Assembly: GCA_963930775.1 (NCBI GenBank)
Contig: OZ005702.1
Location: forward strand, 4,960,001-5,024,000
Origin: Cliona cf. orientalis
Taxonomy: Eukaryota > Porifera > Demospongiae > Clionaida > Clionaidae
Direction: 5' to 3'
DNA: 64,000 nucleotides
The position numbers and the translations under genes were made by a program. Positions 1 to 9,842 of this stretch are shown here, piece after piece (position 1 is the stretch's first letter; each line of letters starts with the position of its first letter). Under the pieces are notes generated by a model. The model was not told the origin of the DNA, did no database searches, and saw only the letters and a program-made list of their open reading frames with translations.

Positions 1-229
1 AGTGCTCTCACTGTCAACAACTCTCTCAAACTATTGCATATTGGTGGAGAAAAAGGAAGACTAACGGAAGATGGAGTCTTAGTAATTGCTCAATCATTAG
101 CTAACAAATCATTGTTTGTGAAGCTAGCAATCCCTGAAACCTTTGCCTCTACTACTGCTGATCATTTAGTAAGTCTGAAGGTCAATAAAACAAGGAAAAC
201 AAATGGACTCCCACCCATTGAAGTTAAAG
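1..229 (+). CDS. NLR gene, 3'-terminal LRR exon (partial, enters from the left)
   Basis: An open frame runs from base 1 to a strong splice donor (AAAG|GTGAGT, intron from 230). The peptide is the last part of an LRR domain and ends in a NGLPPIEVKG tail. It aligns along its whole length with the C-terminus of the large NLR at 57655-57877, which ends NGLPPIEVEG, with conserved stretches such as SLANK, FVKL and the TNGLPP motif. The family forms cytoplasmic sensors in which the LRRs bind ligand or hold the NACHT ATPase inactive. Everything upstream lies outside the window, so the N-terminal type is unknown. If the donor is not used, the frame continues to a stop at 327. Confidence 0.75.
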
Positions 230-539
230 GTGAGTATACTGTATGTTTATTGTATGATATCAACCAGCTTGCTATGTTTACATTACATTATTTTTGTTTG
301 CTTAATAAGATATTAGAGCTCTCTTGAGCACAATACCCCTTCGTGTCATGGCATTAGCTACACGTTTCAGCGTAGCATGCAGAAATGGGAGTAAAAGGTT
401 GGGGGTAGGGCTACTATAGTAATAATTAAGGATTGGGGACGAGGCTAATGTTATACTTGCACAGCTGCAGTGTTTAAGGTTGAATTGCACAGCAGCAACA
501 ATCCTGGAGTGTTGCATCAAACTCCACACTGCAGTGCCG

Positions 540-2840
540 ATATCAAGTCAACTTCCCTCACAGTAGCCTCCAATTCTTAAGGATATTTGCTAGCTTCTTC
601 AAAACATCTTGAAGGTCTATGGTGCAAAACCTTGGTGCAAGACTAAAGTAGTATTGCATATTCAATATTATTATCGCTGCAAGTTGCTCACTTGGGTCCA
701 AGCACTGCATGCATACATACATGTACAAGCTTAGCTAGCCAGAGAGTCAAAGGATACCACAAGAATGCACATGGCATGGCAGCTAAACATACATACTATT
801 AGAGTTGAAAAGAAGCCATCGTCGGCTGCATCCGTTGAAAGGTCGCCAGTGAGCTGAGCAAGGAAGGTGGCGGCAGTGATAAGCATTGATAATTTTTGCA
901 ACTGTGCCTAAAGCACATTCGGTGAGGGTTAATGATACGTACATACTGTATATAGCATGCGATATACAGCGTTTTATTTAAAAGTAAACTCACGCTACCG
1001 CTGGCCGGGGGAAAGTCAAGAAGCTTAGAATCAGTAAATGACGCCAAAACTGGCTAACAAAGCATTTTCGGCGAAATCCACATAAATCATATATTATTTG
1101 GAACACCATAAGGAATCATATGACGCCGCATTATGGACTCGCAAACGAGGTATGTAGCAATTAGCTTGGTAACAGACAGGCAGACACACAGAATGACTAC
1201 CGTAATCCTCTGGTGTATGCGCTTAGGGATAAAAATACAGCTTCTTCACAGTGGATAGTTCTTTATACAGTTGCAACATTAATTTTGTTTATGCAGCTAC
1301 TGGAATTATATCACGTCGTGTTCCGACCGAGTGCTGATTCTTACAGTCCCCCCTCACTTGCTGATGTCACATGACCAGCTAAGACCACAACATTACAACT
1401 GCCAATACAAATCAAAGGTTTATTGGTAACCTCAACAATATAATCTCACTCAATCCCAAGTGACCCCTGCCCCCAGTGAGTCTGACGATGTTTTGCATGG
1501 ACACACAGTCTGTCCCAGTCTTTCAGTGCAATGCATCTGTTCTTGTTCACTGCAGACCTCTCCATGTGCACAGTTAGCTACTCAGTAGTAACTTTGATGT
1601 TGATTGGAGCCCACAGTTTCAGTCCGGGCAGTGAGTTGGACTCCAGCTACTGAACATGTCAGCAGTGATAATAAGTTTGTCCTTGTGCACTGACTCTGTG
1701 ATGTTTGTCTTATTGAGTTTTGTTAGTTGTGTGGTTCCATTCTCAGTCTGGCTGGGCCATCACACTCCAGTCATCATGGTTTAATTGTGCTGAGTCAGCA
1801 GGGGCTGGGGCAGGGTTCAGAGGTCATTAGTGTTGTGTTTGGTTAGTTGTATGTTGGTTGTGGTTTTAGTGTGTTCATGTGATGTCATTCACTAGCTTTG
1901 TTGTCTTGTTCCATAGTTTTGTGTGTGCACATGTCTGTGGTTTGTCTGGTCATTTTCCATTCCTTTTTGTTGTCCCTTTAGCCTACAGTTTCATTGCTAG
2001 TTCACTGACACCGCATCTCATGATATACCACAAAACATTTTGACACTATACATCAGTTGCAATTCCATTAATATCCAGCTTCTTTGTCCAAATTTGATGC
2101 TTTTAGTGTTTACAGTGTTTTACACTTGAGTGTGTACTAATTGTATGCAATGTCCTTTTTATAAATTCTTGCATGTAATTTTTATGAACATCAACCGGCC
2201 TTTTATTTCTTGACAACATTCAATCATCGCAATAATATTAATTTTATGTATCATCAACTTTTTTGTTAGTTTTCGATACTCAATCATCATAGTATCTTTC
2301 TTTTTGAGATCCACCTTCTGTTGTATTTACTAATTTTGACTCGGGGAATTTCACTCCGATAATTCAGAGGTGGGTATAGAACAACAGTCATATGACCTCT
2401 TGTTTTTGTCTCGCTTAGGAGCTGGACTCAGAAGACCTAGGACAGTAGTTCACATTGAGAGGTCTAATCCGTGAAACTCTGCCCATAGATACACCCCTTC
2501 CTCCTCCCACCCCCAGTGCACAGTGGACCAACGTGTTTATCTGTTGACTACATCTGCATGTATGGGTATGTGTGCACATGTGTAGTGCGCAGTCTGTGTG
2601 CAATTAGTATGTACGTACATGCATGTATGTACAGCAGCAAATGTCAGTGTGCATGTAGCCTAGCCACATGCATGTGAGTGTACGCAGCCAGTCATATTGG
2701 TACACATGCTTAAGGCTCTAAATTATCTAACACTCATGTCTGTAGCATATGCACCATTTTGTGAGTACTAGGTGTTAAGATCTGCTATTAGCGTACCTGT
2801 ATATACCTAGTAATGGGCAATATACCGTCCATACCGTGAT
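540..2840. repeat. Segmental duplication block, left copy (NLR 3' flank)
   Basis: This gene-free stretch is paralogous to about 58660-60840. Matches include ATGACCAGCTAAG.CCACAAC (1371 versus 58600), TCAATCAT/ACTCAATCATCA runs, GGAGCTGGACTCAGAAGA (2418 versus 60278) and GAGTACTAGGTGTT.AGAT (2762 versus 60795). It includes a degraded copy of the AACCCTCGGCGC-ended MITE seen complete at 58690-59269. The left copy ends just before the point where the right copy continues into SCAMP exon 2. I see no coding signal in it. Confidence 0.8.
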
Positions 2841-2983
2841 ACTGAGGTATTGATTATTAACCGTAATAAATGAGAGGATAATCTACAAATCATCCTATAA
2901 ATTTGTGTAATCAGATTCAAAAAGTACCGATGTCATAGCCATTAATGCTTGATTATCAAATTTTAGTGTATATATTACCATAT

Positions 2984-3337
2984 ACTGTACCCTTGTGAAA
3001 GAGGGCCCATGGGCGGTGCACCTTACATTAGGCTGAGTGCAGCCCTATTAAGTGGGCATGGCTACAATTGCTAGCCGTGTACGCTCGTTTATTTCGGCTG
3101 AAATGTGGCATAATGCTAGCCAGGCTTAGTTTTACGGCTGTTTAGCACGTTACTTATCGATCTTACATAGACTATTCGAAGTTCAGTCCTCATAAACCAG
3201 TCATTTGAGCTGCGTTTTCAAGGGTAGTTACACATGGGCGCATATTCGAGTTAACACTAGACCTTAGCAGGAAATTGAGCCCAAAGTGGGGGGTGGGCCG
3301 ACATTCCGTAGTGGGCCCTCTTTCGCGAGGGTACGGT
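2984..3337. mobile_element. MITE with inverted ends ACYGTACCCTYGYGAAAGAG
   Basis: The first about 25 bases and the reverse complement of the last about 25 match at all but three positions (…GTACCCTTGTGAAAGAGGGCCC versus …GTACCCTCGCGAAAGAGGGCCC). The 354-bp interior has no transposase. It is a non-autonomous DNA element of unassigned superfamily. Confidence 0.7.
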
Positions 3338-3382
3338 TAATACATGTACGTATTATTGTGATAGTATATTATTTCATTGTAG

Positions 3383-3487
3383 AGTCCAGAAGCGACTGCT
3401 GTTCTGGTAAGGGGCGGTGGGCAAGCCAAACTGGTCAAGCCACTTCTCAATATCCTCTTCAGAAATGACAACTACAACAACTTTTAG
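3383..3487 (+). CDS. Possible upstream exon of V-ATPase subunit H (with a terminal stop codon)
   Basis: Between a TGTAG acceptor and an AG|GTACGC donor, one frame reads …VKPLLNILFRNDNYNNF and then TAG exactly at the exon end. This resembles the FLPMLNRQDPF region that precedes the next exon's homology in subunit H (shared L.xLxR.D and an aromatic). The eight or so residues expected before the next exon (…ARIIAK) are missing and the phase does not fit the next exon. It is either a damaged exon or a chance match. Confidence 0.3.
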   Translation, partial: SPEATAVLVRGGGQAKLVKPLLNILFRNDNYNNF

Positions 3488-3660
3488 GTACGCAATTTAC
3501 AAATATTTGCTGTCATTATGGTCAATGCAGCAGCATAGTAGTCTGAAATTACCCGTTCTACATATCCATGTGCATGTATGTTATGCACAGTGAAAGATGT
3601 ACATGTGGATCATCTTGTTTCTACCCACATACAACTATAGGCATGTTTGATCATTGCTAG

Positions 3661-3838
3661 ACTCGTCATGCAGCCGCAAGGAGATGGAGCCTGATGATTT
3701 GAGCCAGTACCTTGGCTGGACTGTATCTCAGCTTAGCTCTCAGCAGGAATACTTGGAGTGTGTCTCCAGAGCTCTCATGAGCTTCCTTAAGAAAGATGCC
3801 TACCGCCTCGCATTCTATAACGCAAATGGAGTTAAACC
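3661..3838 (+). CDS. ATP6V1H: V-ATPase subunit H exon (middle of protein)
   Basis: After a TGCTAG acceptor the frame reads …RKEMEPDDLSQYLGWTVSQLSS…EYLECV…YRLAFYNANGV. This matches subunit H of the vacuolar H+-ATPase around the human segment DLNYYFNWIKTQLSSQ…YVQCV…YRFAWVEADGV. The donor CC|GTAAAT gives phase 2, which joins exactly to the G of the exon at 24661. Subunit H is a cytosolic armadillo-like regulatory subunit of the V1 sector that couples or silences the proton pump. The following intron is about 20.8 kb because mobile DNA and a nested gene sit in it. Confidence 0.85.
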
Positions 3839-3950
3839 GTAAATTGTTAATACAGTATAGTACATGTATATTGTTACTGTACATGCTACTGTTTCTTTAA
3901 TGTACACGATGTACTGTAGAATCCCACCCATACATATAATATAGTACATG

Positions 3951-4443
3951 TACCGTATTTCCTTGATTAAACGCCCGGGCGTTTATTTATTAACAGAGTT
4001 CTTTGACCCGGCGTTAAAACGGGGCCGGCGTTAAATCGGGGCCGGCGTTTAATGTTTATGTTCTTCGCACATGCTAAACCGCAGCTGGTACTGGTCGACG
4101 AAATCATATGTATTAATAGCAGAATGGCGAGCCAGGGCAGCGTTAGCGAGGACAGGCACGAGGAAGCCAGCGTTATTCGTGGGCATCATGTATACAAGAG
4201 CGTGTGGACTCCTGAGGTAGGCGAAGAGCTGAGTCTTGTAACCGAAGACGGCAATGAACATGACAAGTATGCTGTCGCTGTAATAAAAGATGGCTACGTT
4301 TGCTTCGTGCCACGCCCACTCCGTAATGACCCGGCGTTTATTTGAGGCCCGGCGTTTATTACGTACACAGCGCCTTATACCCCCGGCGTATAAACGGGGC
4401 CTGCGTTTATTCGAGGGAGGCGTTTATTCGAGGAAATACGGTA
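3951..4443. mobile_element. MITE (TACCGTATTTCC ends) carrying a HIRAN-like reading frame
   Basis: The ends are TACCGTATTTCCTTGATTAAACGCC and its near-inverse GGCGTTTATTCGAGGAAATACGGTA. The sub-terminal part has several GGCGTTTA/GGGGCCGGCGTTAA repeats. There is no transposase. It lies in the large V-ATPase H intron. Confidence 0.8.
4124..4345 (+). CDS. HIRAN-like domain ORF inside the MITE
   Basis: From the ATG at 4124 the frame reads HHVYKSVWTPEVGEELSLV, then EDGNEHDKYAVAVIKDG, then a degenerate VPR motif. This is the usual order of a HIRAN domain: entry strand, GE.L.L..E..N.HD..A.AV..dg, then GHVPR. The usual G-H before VPR is replaced by C-F. HIRAN domains bind 3' single-stranded DNA ends in HLTF-type proteins. 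Here the ORF is about 74 aa, lies wholly between the inverted ends and has no visible intron, so it is probably a captured and decaying domain. It could also be a fragment of the parent transposon's own protein. Confidence 0.5.
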   Translation: MASQGSVSEDRHEEASVIRGHHVYKSVWTPEVGEELSLVTEDGNEHDKYAVAVIKDGYVCFVPRPLRNDPAFI

Positions 4444-4519
4444 TGCTCCCCTTGTACTTGTACATAAGCCCCCCTCCTCTTACAGAGAAATTGCCGAGAT
4501 CACTTGCCCACATGGTCGG

Positions 4520-5018
4520 CAGGGTTTCATTTAGGATTTTTGTCAAGGGGGGGCAAACGTGACAGTTCCAGAGTTAAGGGGGGGGCAAAGACTATAGTAT
4601 TTTTTCCATCCATGAAGAACGACATTGTGCTCATTAATTTCATTATAATATTATTAGGGGGGTCTGGGGGTATGCTCCCCCAGGAAAAAATTTTAATGTT
4701 TCAACCTCTGAGACTGTTTCTGGTGGCTTCTGAGCACTCAGATGGGGAAAATTTATCAGTAATATCCACTGGTTCCCCTCTATTGTAAGTCAAATGTTGC
4801 AAGGATGTGGGATGTGTCTCCTACCGCGCGTAGCGCGAAGCTTTAGCTAATTTCTGGCTTAAAAATGAGCAAAACTGCCACTTTGGACACTATCACCATT
4901 TAAACCTTTTACTTGTGCATGTATTGCATGTATGGATGGTGGCTACTCAAGGGGGGCAGCCAGCTTCCAAGGGGGGGGCGAGTGACCCCTCCGGCCCCCC
5001 CCCCCAAATGAAACCCTG
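4520..5018. mobile_element. MITE with CAGGGTTTCATTTAGG ends, copy 1
   Basis: It starts CAGGGTTTCATTTAGGA and ends AAATGAAACCCTG, flanked by the 5-bp direct repeat GTCGG. The interior matches the copy at 49170-49625 (shared TATGCTCCCCCAGGAAAA and CCTCTGAGACTGTTTCTGGTGG). A third, decayed piece lies at about 46810-46890. Confidence 0.85.
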
Positions 5019-5059
5019 GTCGGTAATGGTTGTCACACAGAAATGGCATGATACAGTAT

Positions 5060-5530
5060 ACCAGTACACAGAGGAGGTTGGACATGACGCATATTTACGC
5101 CATAGTCACATGACCTTGGTATGCAATTATGCTGACACGTGTTCAAAAGAATGCCATTTGTGAGTGTAGCTGGTAGCTAAAATGTTTGCGTTTGTGAACT
5201 ATGGCCAAATCTGAAGCTGAAACGGAGATGAATTGTGTAGATCTAATGTTATAACGGCGAAAGAAGCTGAATGCAATCGACAAATACTGTTTTTGATATT
5301 GCCATTCTGAGGAACGAATTTTCTCGATTTGCAAGAAGTGTGAGGGGTGGACGGGCGGGGTATGGCGCTGGATCTTCTTTTCTCACGGATTTCAACTTGC
5401 TTTCACATTTAAAACTGTCATCAAGGCTTTAGATCGTGACTTACATTTTGTACAGTGTTGTATATGGGGCAACACGCCAACTTTTTGTGCGCACGTGATC
5501 GTGTCCAACCTCCTCTGACCAGTACATGAA
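5060..5530. repeat. Inverted pair of CAGAGGAGGTTGGACA motifs
   Basis: ACACAGAGGAGGTTGGACATGA at about 5067 recurs in reverse complement at about 5496-5520 (GTGTCCAACCTCCTCTGACC). The arms are short and the rest is unremarkable. It may be the remains of a further inverted-end element between the MITE at 4520 and the nested gene. Confidence 0.35.
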
Positions 5531-5541
5531 GTAGGGTATTT

Positions 5542-5725
5542 TACAGTAGCGGTCAATAAAAAGTTAACGTTCCGTTTCCGTTTGTATGATCGTAGAACGC
5601 TCCACGCAGGCGCGAAGAACGGTACGATTACGTTCACACCCACCGGGACTTAGGCGCGTTTGCTATCTAAAAAAACGAAACGGAAACGTTCACACTACGT
5701 GTACGCGTATACGGTACGAAAAACG
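5542..5725. mobile_element. Tc1/mariner-derived terminal fragment
   Basis: ACAGTAG.GGTCAATAAAAAGTTAACGTTCCG matches, with one or two changes, the 5' end of the Tc1/mariner element on the minus strand at about 23957. Only the terminal 35 bp is shared. The remainder is rich in CGTTC/GAACG words. It lies about 300 bp upstream of the nested BEN gene's start codon. Confidence 0.55.
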
Positions 5726-6002
5726 TGTATTACGGTAAGGTGCGAAGGTCTCTAATCGATTGACACTAGTTGAGTAGCAGCCGCGTGTCTATATCTGCCG
5801 AGGATATTAAGCTCCTATCACTCTGCGATCGTTGCTCATCACTATTAAACTTCTCGTCTCCCTGTTTGCTTGGTTACTTCGATCTGCTCACTGAGTCTGC
5901 TCTCTCTTCGCTGTCCTGATCACTCCTGCAGCTTGGCTATTTTCGATCTGTTAATTGACTTGTCACTCGGCCCAGCTGTAGCTCACTAAGTTTGTTGGAG
6001 AG

Positions 6003-6069
6003 ATGGCTACAAAGAAGTCAGCTGCGAGCACTTTGAGGAAGCAACTCAAGGATATACAAGAACGAAAGA
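6003..6069 (+). CDS. Nested BEN-domain gene, exon 1
   Basis: The exon starts ATGGCTACAAAGAAGTC… and encodes a basic 22-residue start (MATKKSAASTLRKQLK). It ends in phase 1 at an A|GTAAGA donor that runs directly into a (TG)n tract. The start was chosen because it is the first ATG after a stop-rich leader and its phase fits exon 2. Confidence 0.75.
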
Positions 6070-6074
6070 GTAAG

Positions 6075-6075
6075 A

Positions 6076-6107
<32 letters not shown>
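6075..6107 (+). repeat. (TG)n microsatellite in BEN intron 1
   Basis: About 16 TG units starting six bases after the splice donor of exon 1. Comparable tracts are (AC)n at 43622-43672, (CAGA)n(CA)n at 59180-59230 and (TC)n at about 63056-63100 and 63312-63362. Confidence 0.9.
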
Positions 6108-6110
<3 letters not shown>

Positions 6111-6139
6111 TTTTACGATACTGGCCTCTACTTTCCTAG

Positions 6140-6370
6140 AGCAATGGTACCTCATTTATTGGCCAGAAGAAGAAAGCTACAGCGAAGTTCCACCATCCAA
6201 GTTAGTTGAGCCAAAGAAGCCTGCAATTGGGGACAAAGTGAAGGTGAAAGATGGGAAAAAGGTGCACACGGGGGAGGTGGTAGGTTTTGGAAGTAAGGCA
6301 GAGATTGAGGAGCTGATGCTACATTTGGAGCATGACGATGAAGAGGAAACAACTGCTGAAGGAGAGCAAG
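6140..6370 (+). CDS. Nested BEN-domain gene, exon 2
   Basis: The acceptor CCTAG is followed in phase by QWYLIYWPEEESYSEVP, then a compact basic segment IGDKVKVKDGKKVHTGEVVGFG that looks like a small beta-barrel (Tudor/KOW-like spacing), and an acidic tail HDDEEETTAEGEQ. The donor is CAAG|GTACAG, phase 1. I would not assign the domain without a profile search. Confidence 0.75.
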
Positions 6371-6470
6371 GTACAGTACATGTGCATGTACATGTGCGTT
6401 TACGTTTGATAGTGCAACTTCTTTATAAGTTGCATGTATTTAAGTGCATTTATATTATTTATTTCTTCAG

Positions 6471-6530
6471 TACATGGTCGTATGGAAGGTGAAAAAGATC
6501 ATGTGGAGACTGGACAAAAGACTAAGAAAG
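6471..6530 (+). CDS. Nested BEN-domain gene, exon 3
   Basis: A 60-bp exon between TTCTTCAG and G|GTAACT, phase 1 on both sides. It encodes a charged linker (HGRMEGEKDHVETGQKTKK). Confidence 0.65.
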
Positions 6531-6628
6531 GTAACTGACAAATAATGTATAAAATAGTTGAGCTGTACATGTATTATGCTAACATACATATCCATTGCAT
6601 ACGCATGTATTGATTCAATTGTATACAG

Positions 6629-6694
6629 CAAATAAACGGCCTAGAGATAAAACGGTGTCTAAGAAACCTCCCAAGAAAAAGGCAAAAACTGAAG
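6629..6694 (+). CDS. Nested BEN-domain gene, exon 4 (nuclear localisation signal)
   Basis: A 66-bp exon, phase 1 on both sides, encoding ANKRPRDKTVSKKPPKKKAK. This is a strong monopartite/bipartite nuclear localisation signal. Because it is symmetric in phase it could be skipped without breaking the frame. Confidence 0.65.
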
Positions 6695-6761
6695 GTTAGC
6701 TTGCTCTCTTGTACACATGTAGGTTATGTGTCACTCATAGTCCTTCTACTCGTATACACAG

Positions 6762-7283
6762 CTGGAACAATTCTTCGTATAGTGGCTCATGATCCTTCCG
6801 CCCCCTCCGTGCCTGGACCATCCTCAGTGACTGACCCCACCACCTCCACTGACGCTGGCCATTCAGGAGTGACAGAGCCTCCCACTCCCTCCGTGCCTGG
6901 ACCATCCTCAGTGACTGACCCCACCACCTCCACTGACGCTGGCCATTCAGGAGTGATAGAGCCTCCCACTCCCTCCATGCCTGGACCATCCTCAGTGACT
7001 GATCCCACCACCTCCACTGACGCTGGCCATTCAGGAGTGACAGAGCCTCCCACTCCCTCCGTGCCTGGACCATCCTCAGTGACTGACCCCACCACCTCCA
7101 CTGACGCTGGCCATTCAGGAGTGACAGAGCCTCCCACTCCCTCCGTGCCTGGACCATCCTCAGTGACTGACCCCACCACCTCCACTGACGCTGGCCATTC
7201 AGGAGTGACAGAGCCTCCCACCGCCTCCATGCCTGCCTCTTCCCGAGTAATAGAGCAGTCTCCAGCCGCAAATGGAAAGAAAG
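6762..7283 (+). CDS. Nested BEN-domain gene, exon 5 (28-aa tandem repeats)
   Basis: Phase-1 exon made almost entirely of an 84-bp unit repeated five times. The 28-residue unit contains PSVPGPSSVTDPTTSTDAGH and SGVTEPPT. Units differ by single substitutions (GTG/ATG, ACA/ATA), so expansion is recent. The Pro/Ser/Thr-rich composition predicts a disordered spacer between the N-terminal region and the BEN domain. The antisense frames are also open, as expected from a repeat whose period is divisible by three. Confidence 0.75.
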
Positions 7284-7408
7284 GTATATATAACAGATCA
7301 TGTACAGCAACACACCCTGCTAGCGATACAATTATGTACATGTACAAGTTTTATAATCAAGCATGCATGACATGCACATTAATATCATGTATTTTTACGT
7401 GTATGTAG

Positions 7409-8598
7409 GCAATATTGAGACACATACCGAAATTGTTGACCTCACCAGCATGGCAAATATCAGCAGTGCCATCTCAACACCATCGTCTGTTCCTTCGCTA
7501 CCTTCTCCAGTTAAGATGTGTGAAGTACAAAATGGAGAACCGGAAGATCACCATCAATCAGTGGACCAATTGACTTTGGAAATAGAGGTACAAGATTTAA
7601 TTGATAGAGTGACGATCTTGGAAGAGGGGCAGGAGCACATGCTCAAGGTTCAGAGGTCAATACGTAAGAATCAAGAACAGATACTGTCCAGGCTTGCAGC
7701 TCTTGAAAAACGTGACCAGGCATCTGCTTTTGGAACTCCTGCTTGGTACACGCATGATGAACCATCTTACAACACTGGGGACTTCTTTTTCGAGCCTGTG
7801 GACGACAGTTACATGCTACCACCATACATTCCTCCTCCACCAGTGCAACATCATCTACCACCTGTGCATGGTCGCCGTCCCCCTGCTCTACAGTTTTCAG
7901 TTCCTCCTCCAGCTCCACGGGGTCCCCACCCTCTGTCTCCGCGGGATCCTCCTCCTCCAGCTCCACTGGATCCCCACCCTCCTCCTCCTATGGCTCCACG
8001 AGATCCCAACCCTCCTGTGGCTCCACAAGATCCCAACCTTCCTGTGGCTCCACGAGATCCCAACCCTCCTGTGGCTCCACGGATTCCCCACCCTCCTATG
8101 GCTCCACGGGATCCCCACCCTCTTCCAATCCACACACCTCCTTCACATCCACCACCCCATATTCGGACTCCATTTCGACAGCTGTACCAGTCAAATGCCT
8201 CTGTGGGACAGATTGGGAGAAAATCACGCTCTGTAGCTTCTGCTGCACTTCCTTCCTCCGCTATTAATAAGAAAAAACTAGTTCCTCCAGAGACTGTCAT
8301 TGAGAACAATCGAAGTCTGATGTGTCCCAGTAAGGTATCAACATTAGCTTTAAAGTTGGCAAAAGAATCATTTTTTGGAGAGGAAATAATGGCAAGGTGC
8401 ACAGTTGCTGGCAGTCGTGACCGTCCGGCCCTACCAACTGCGGAGAAGAATCAGCTGAAAGCGTTGGTACAATCTTTTTTCCCTCAGTACTGGAGAACAC
8501 CACAAGAGTTTGAACCTATCTGGAATGGATGCGTCAACTCCATTGGCCAGGGTTGCAAACGTCTGAGGTCAACTGGAAAGACAGCGACCTCATTGTAG
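7409..8598 (+). CDS. Nested BEN-domain gene, exon 6 (coiled coil, Pro-rich repeats, BEN domain)
   Basis: The exons 6003-8598 join with phase 1 throughout to a protein of 711 residues. This exon begins with an acidic Ser-rich segment, followed by a short coiled coil (LTLEIEVQDLIDRVTILEEG…RLAALEKR), then Pro-rich repeats of about 9 residues (PPVAPRDPN). The C-terminus, about residues 605-705, has the BEN fold pattern: LALKLAKESFFGEEIMARC, TVAGSRDRPALP, LKALVQSFFPQYW, and IWNGCVNSIGQGCK. BEN domains bind DNA and recruit chromatin proteins, so with the exon-4 nuclear signal this is probably a nuclear DNA-binding or chromatin factor. The gene lies entirely inside a V-ATPase H intron, on the same strand. 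The stop codon is 8596-8598. Confidence 0.8.
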
Positions 8599-8641
8599 TT
8601 AGTTAGTGTACATATCTAATACACGATCACTCTTAATTGAA

Positions 8642-8692
8642 CTCTTCCAATCCACACACCTCCTTCACATCCACCACCTCATATTCGGACTA
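8642..8692 (+). repeat. 51-bp copy of BEN exon-6 coding sequence in the 3' flank
   Basis: CTCTTCCAATCCACACACCTCC…ATATTCGGACT repeats bases 8120-8170 of the coding exon with one mismatch, about 45 bp after the stop codon. It is out of any long frame here. Confidence 0.9.
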
Positions 8693-8845
8693 AACTGATT
8701 TAGAACATGTTTCTCGAATGTGACTCTGATACTACAAAATTTTGTGAACATGCATGACTAATGTACAAGCATGCCCTGTATTGTAATGTATGTCTTGAGC
8801 TCCATCTCTCCTTTAGTGTCATGCTGACTTGATAGATAGTTACCC

Positions 8846-9525
8846 TAACAGTGATTTAATACGAATTATAAATATTGAACATTCAACACTAGTAACCAGT
8901 AGCAGCACCTTCTACCTCTATAACTTTAGGAATAACTTTTCTTAAATGTCCTATGTATTTCAGGCACTTATTCTTATCTACAGTTCCCCAAAAGTCCTCT
9001 ATTCCTTGTATTAGCTGATCTTTGGTCTTCGGTTTCGCTTCTCTCCGGATATATTCCTTTAGCTCGTGCCAGAGGTTTTCGATTGGGTTAAGATCTGGTG
9101 ATTCAGCTGGGGTTTTCCACCAGTTCACTCCGTTTGCGTCCATCCACTCCTTAGCGTACCCCGAGGTGTGCTTAGGATCATTATCCTGCATGAGTTTGTG
9201 GCTGTCCGGGTACACATCCTTGATGAAGGGTAGCAGGGTGCCCTCTAGTATACTAACAAACAGCTCTTTTTTCATAATTCCATCAAAAATACATATCCCA
9301 GTACGTCCTCTCTTACTGATCCCCGCCCACACGTGTACCTTGGTTGGATGCTTAGGCCTAAAGTATATAGGTTATACACAAAACAAAGGTAACATTCTAC
9401 TTAGTATGATAGAGCTACAATTATCTTTAGCCTCACCTTGGTTTGGGTCGAGGTGCTTCTCCACGCTTTCGACACGCGAATCGTCTGTGGCTTTCCATTT
9501 GTACCGTACACTCGTCTGTCCAGAT
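8846..9525 (-). mobile_element. Tc1/mariner transposon, 3' half (split by a later insertion)
   Basis: On the minus strand the second half of a DD34E transposase is encoded. WTDE (first catalytic Asp, about 9513-9524) is followed by a 79-bp GT-AG intron at 9436-9358. The exon 9357-8889 then carries VWAGISKRGRTG, DNDPKHTS (second Asp) and SPDLNPIENLWHELK (Glu), ending at TAG. The other half is at 23279-23957. The eight bases GTCCAGAT at 9518-9525 are repeated at 23279-23286, on the far side of the insertion. The outer end near 8846 (TAACAGTGATTTAATACG) matches the 5' end only weakly. Confidence 0.85.
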
Positions 9526-9784
9526 GGGCAAGTGGATTTAGCGGAAACGGACGAAAACGGAAACGAGAACGAACGCGGAAACGAAAACGAAAAAGGAAAT
9601 GGTCGTCAAGAAGGTTCCAAATATGGTATAGGTCGACGATCTTGTAAGCCTACTTTATTATGCAAGATAGCGTGGTGCATTCAGAGACTTGTCACAGGCT
9701 CAAGGCAGGCTGCTCATGCTAGCTACATAAATTATATCGTGGGCCAACATATTATTATGCTGAAAATTTGCCTGTCTGGAGTCT

Positions 9785-9842
9785 GGCATGACCTAGCCTC
9801 GTTCCCAGGCCTTTCAAGAAGGGCCTGGGTACGAGGCTAGGC
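9785..9842. mobile_element. Small hairpin insertion in the left arm of element X
   Basis: CCTAGCCTCGTTCCCAGGCC and GGCCTGGGTACGAGGCTAGG form a nearly perfect hairpin with a 9-10-base loop. The matching place in the right arm reads GTCTGGCAGGACC without it. The insertion is flanked by a GGCA duplication. Confidence 0.75.

Noticed and set aside
34..327. Small gene starting at the ATG at 34
   Set aside because: The frame is already open at base 1 and aligns upstream of the ATG with NLR-C; it is an exon end, not a separate gene.
6735..7347. Two long minus-strand reading frames opposite the BEN exon 5
   Set aside because: They are mirror frames of the 84-bp repeat, whose period is divisible by three; no start context or domain supports them.
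7643..8402. Pro/Gly-rich overlapping frames on both strands
   Set aside because: Shadows of the Pro-rich repeat in BEN exon 6.
9022..9840. 272-aa plus-strand frame across the Tc1/element X junction
   Set aside because: It is antisense to the transposase and then runs into the repeat arm (ENGNENERGNENEKGN); no domain is seen.
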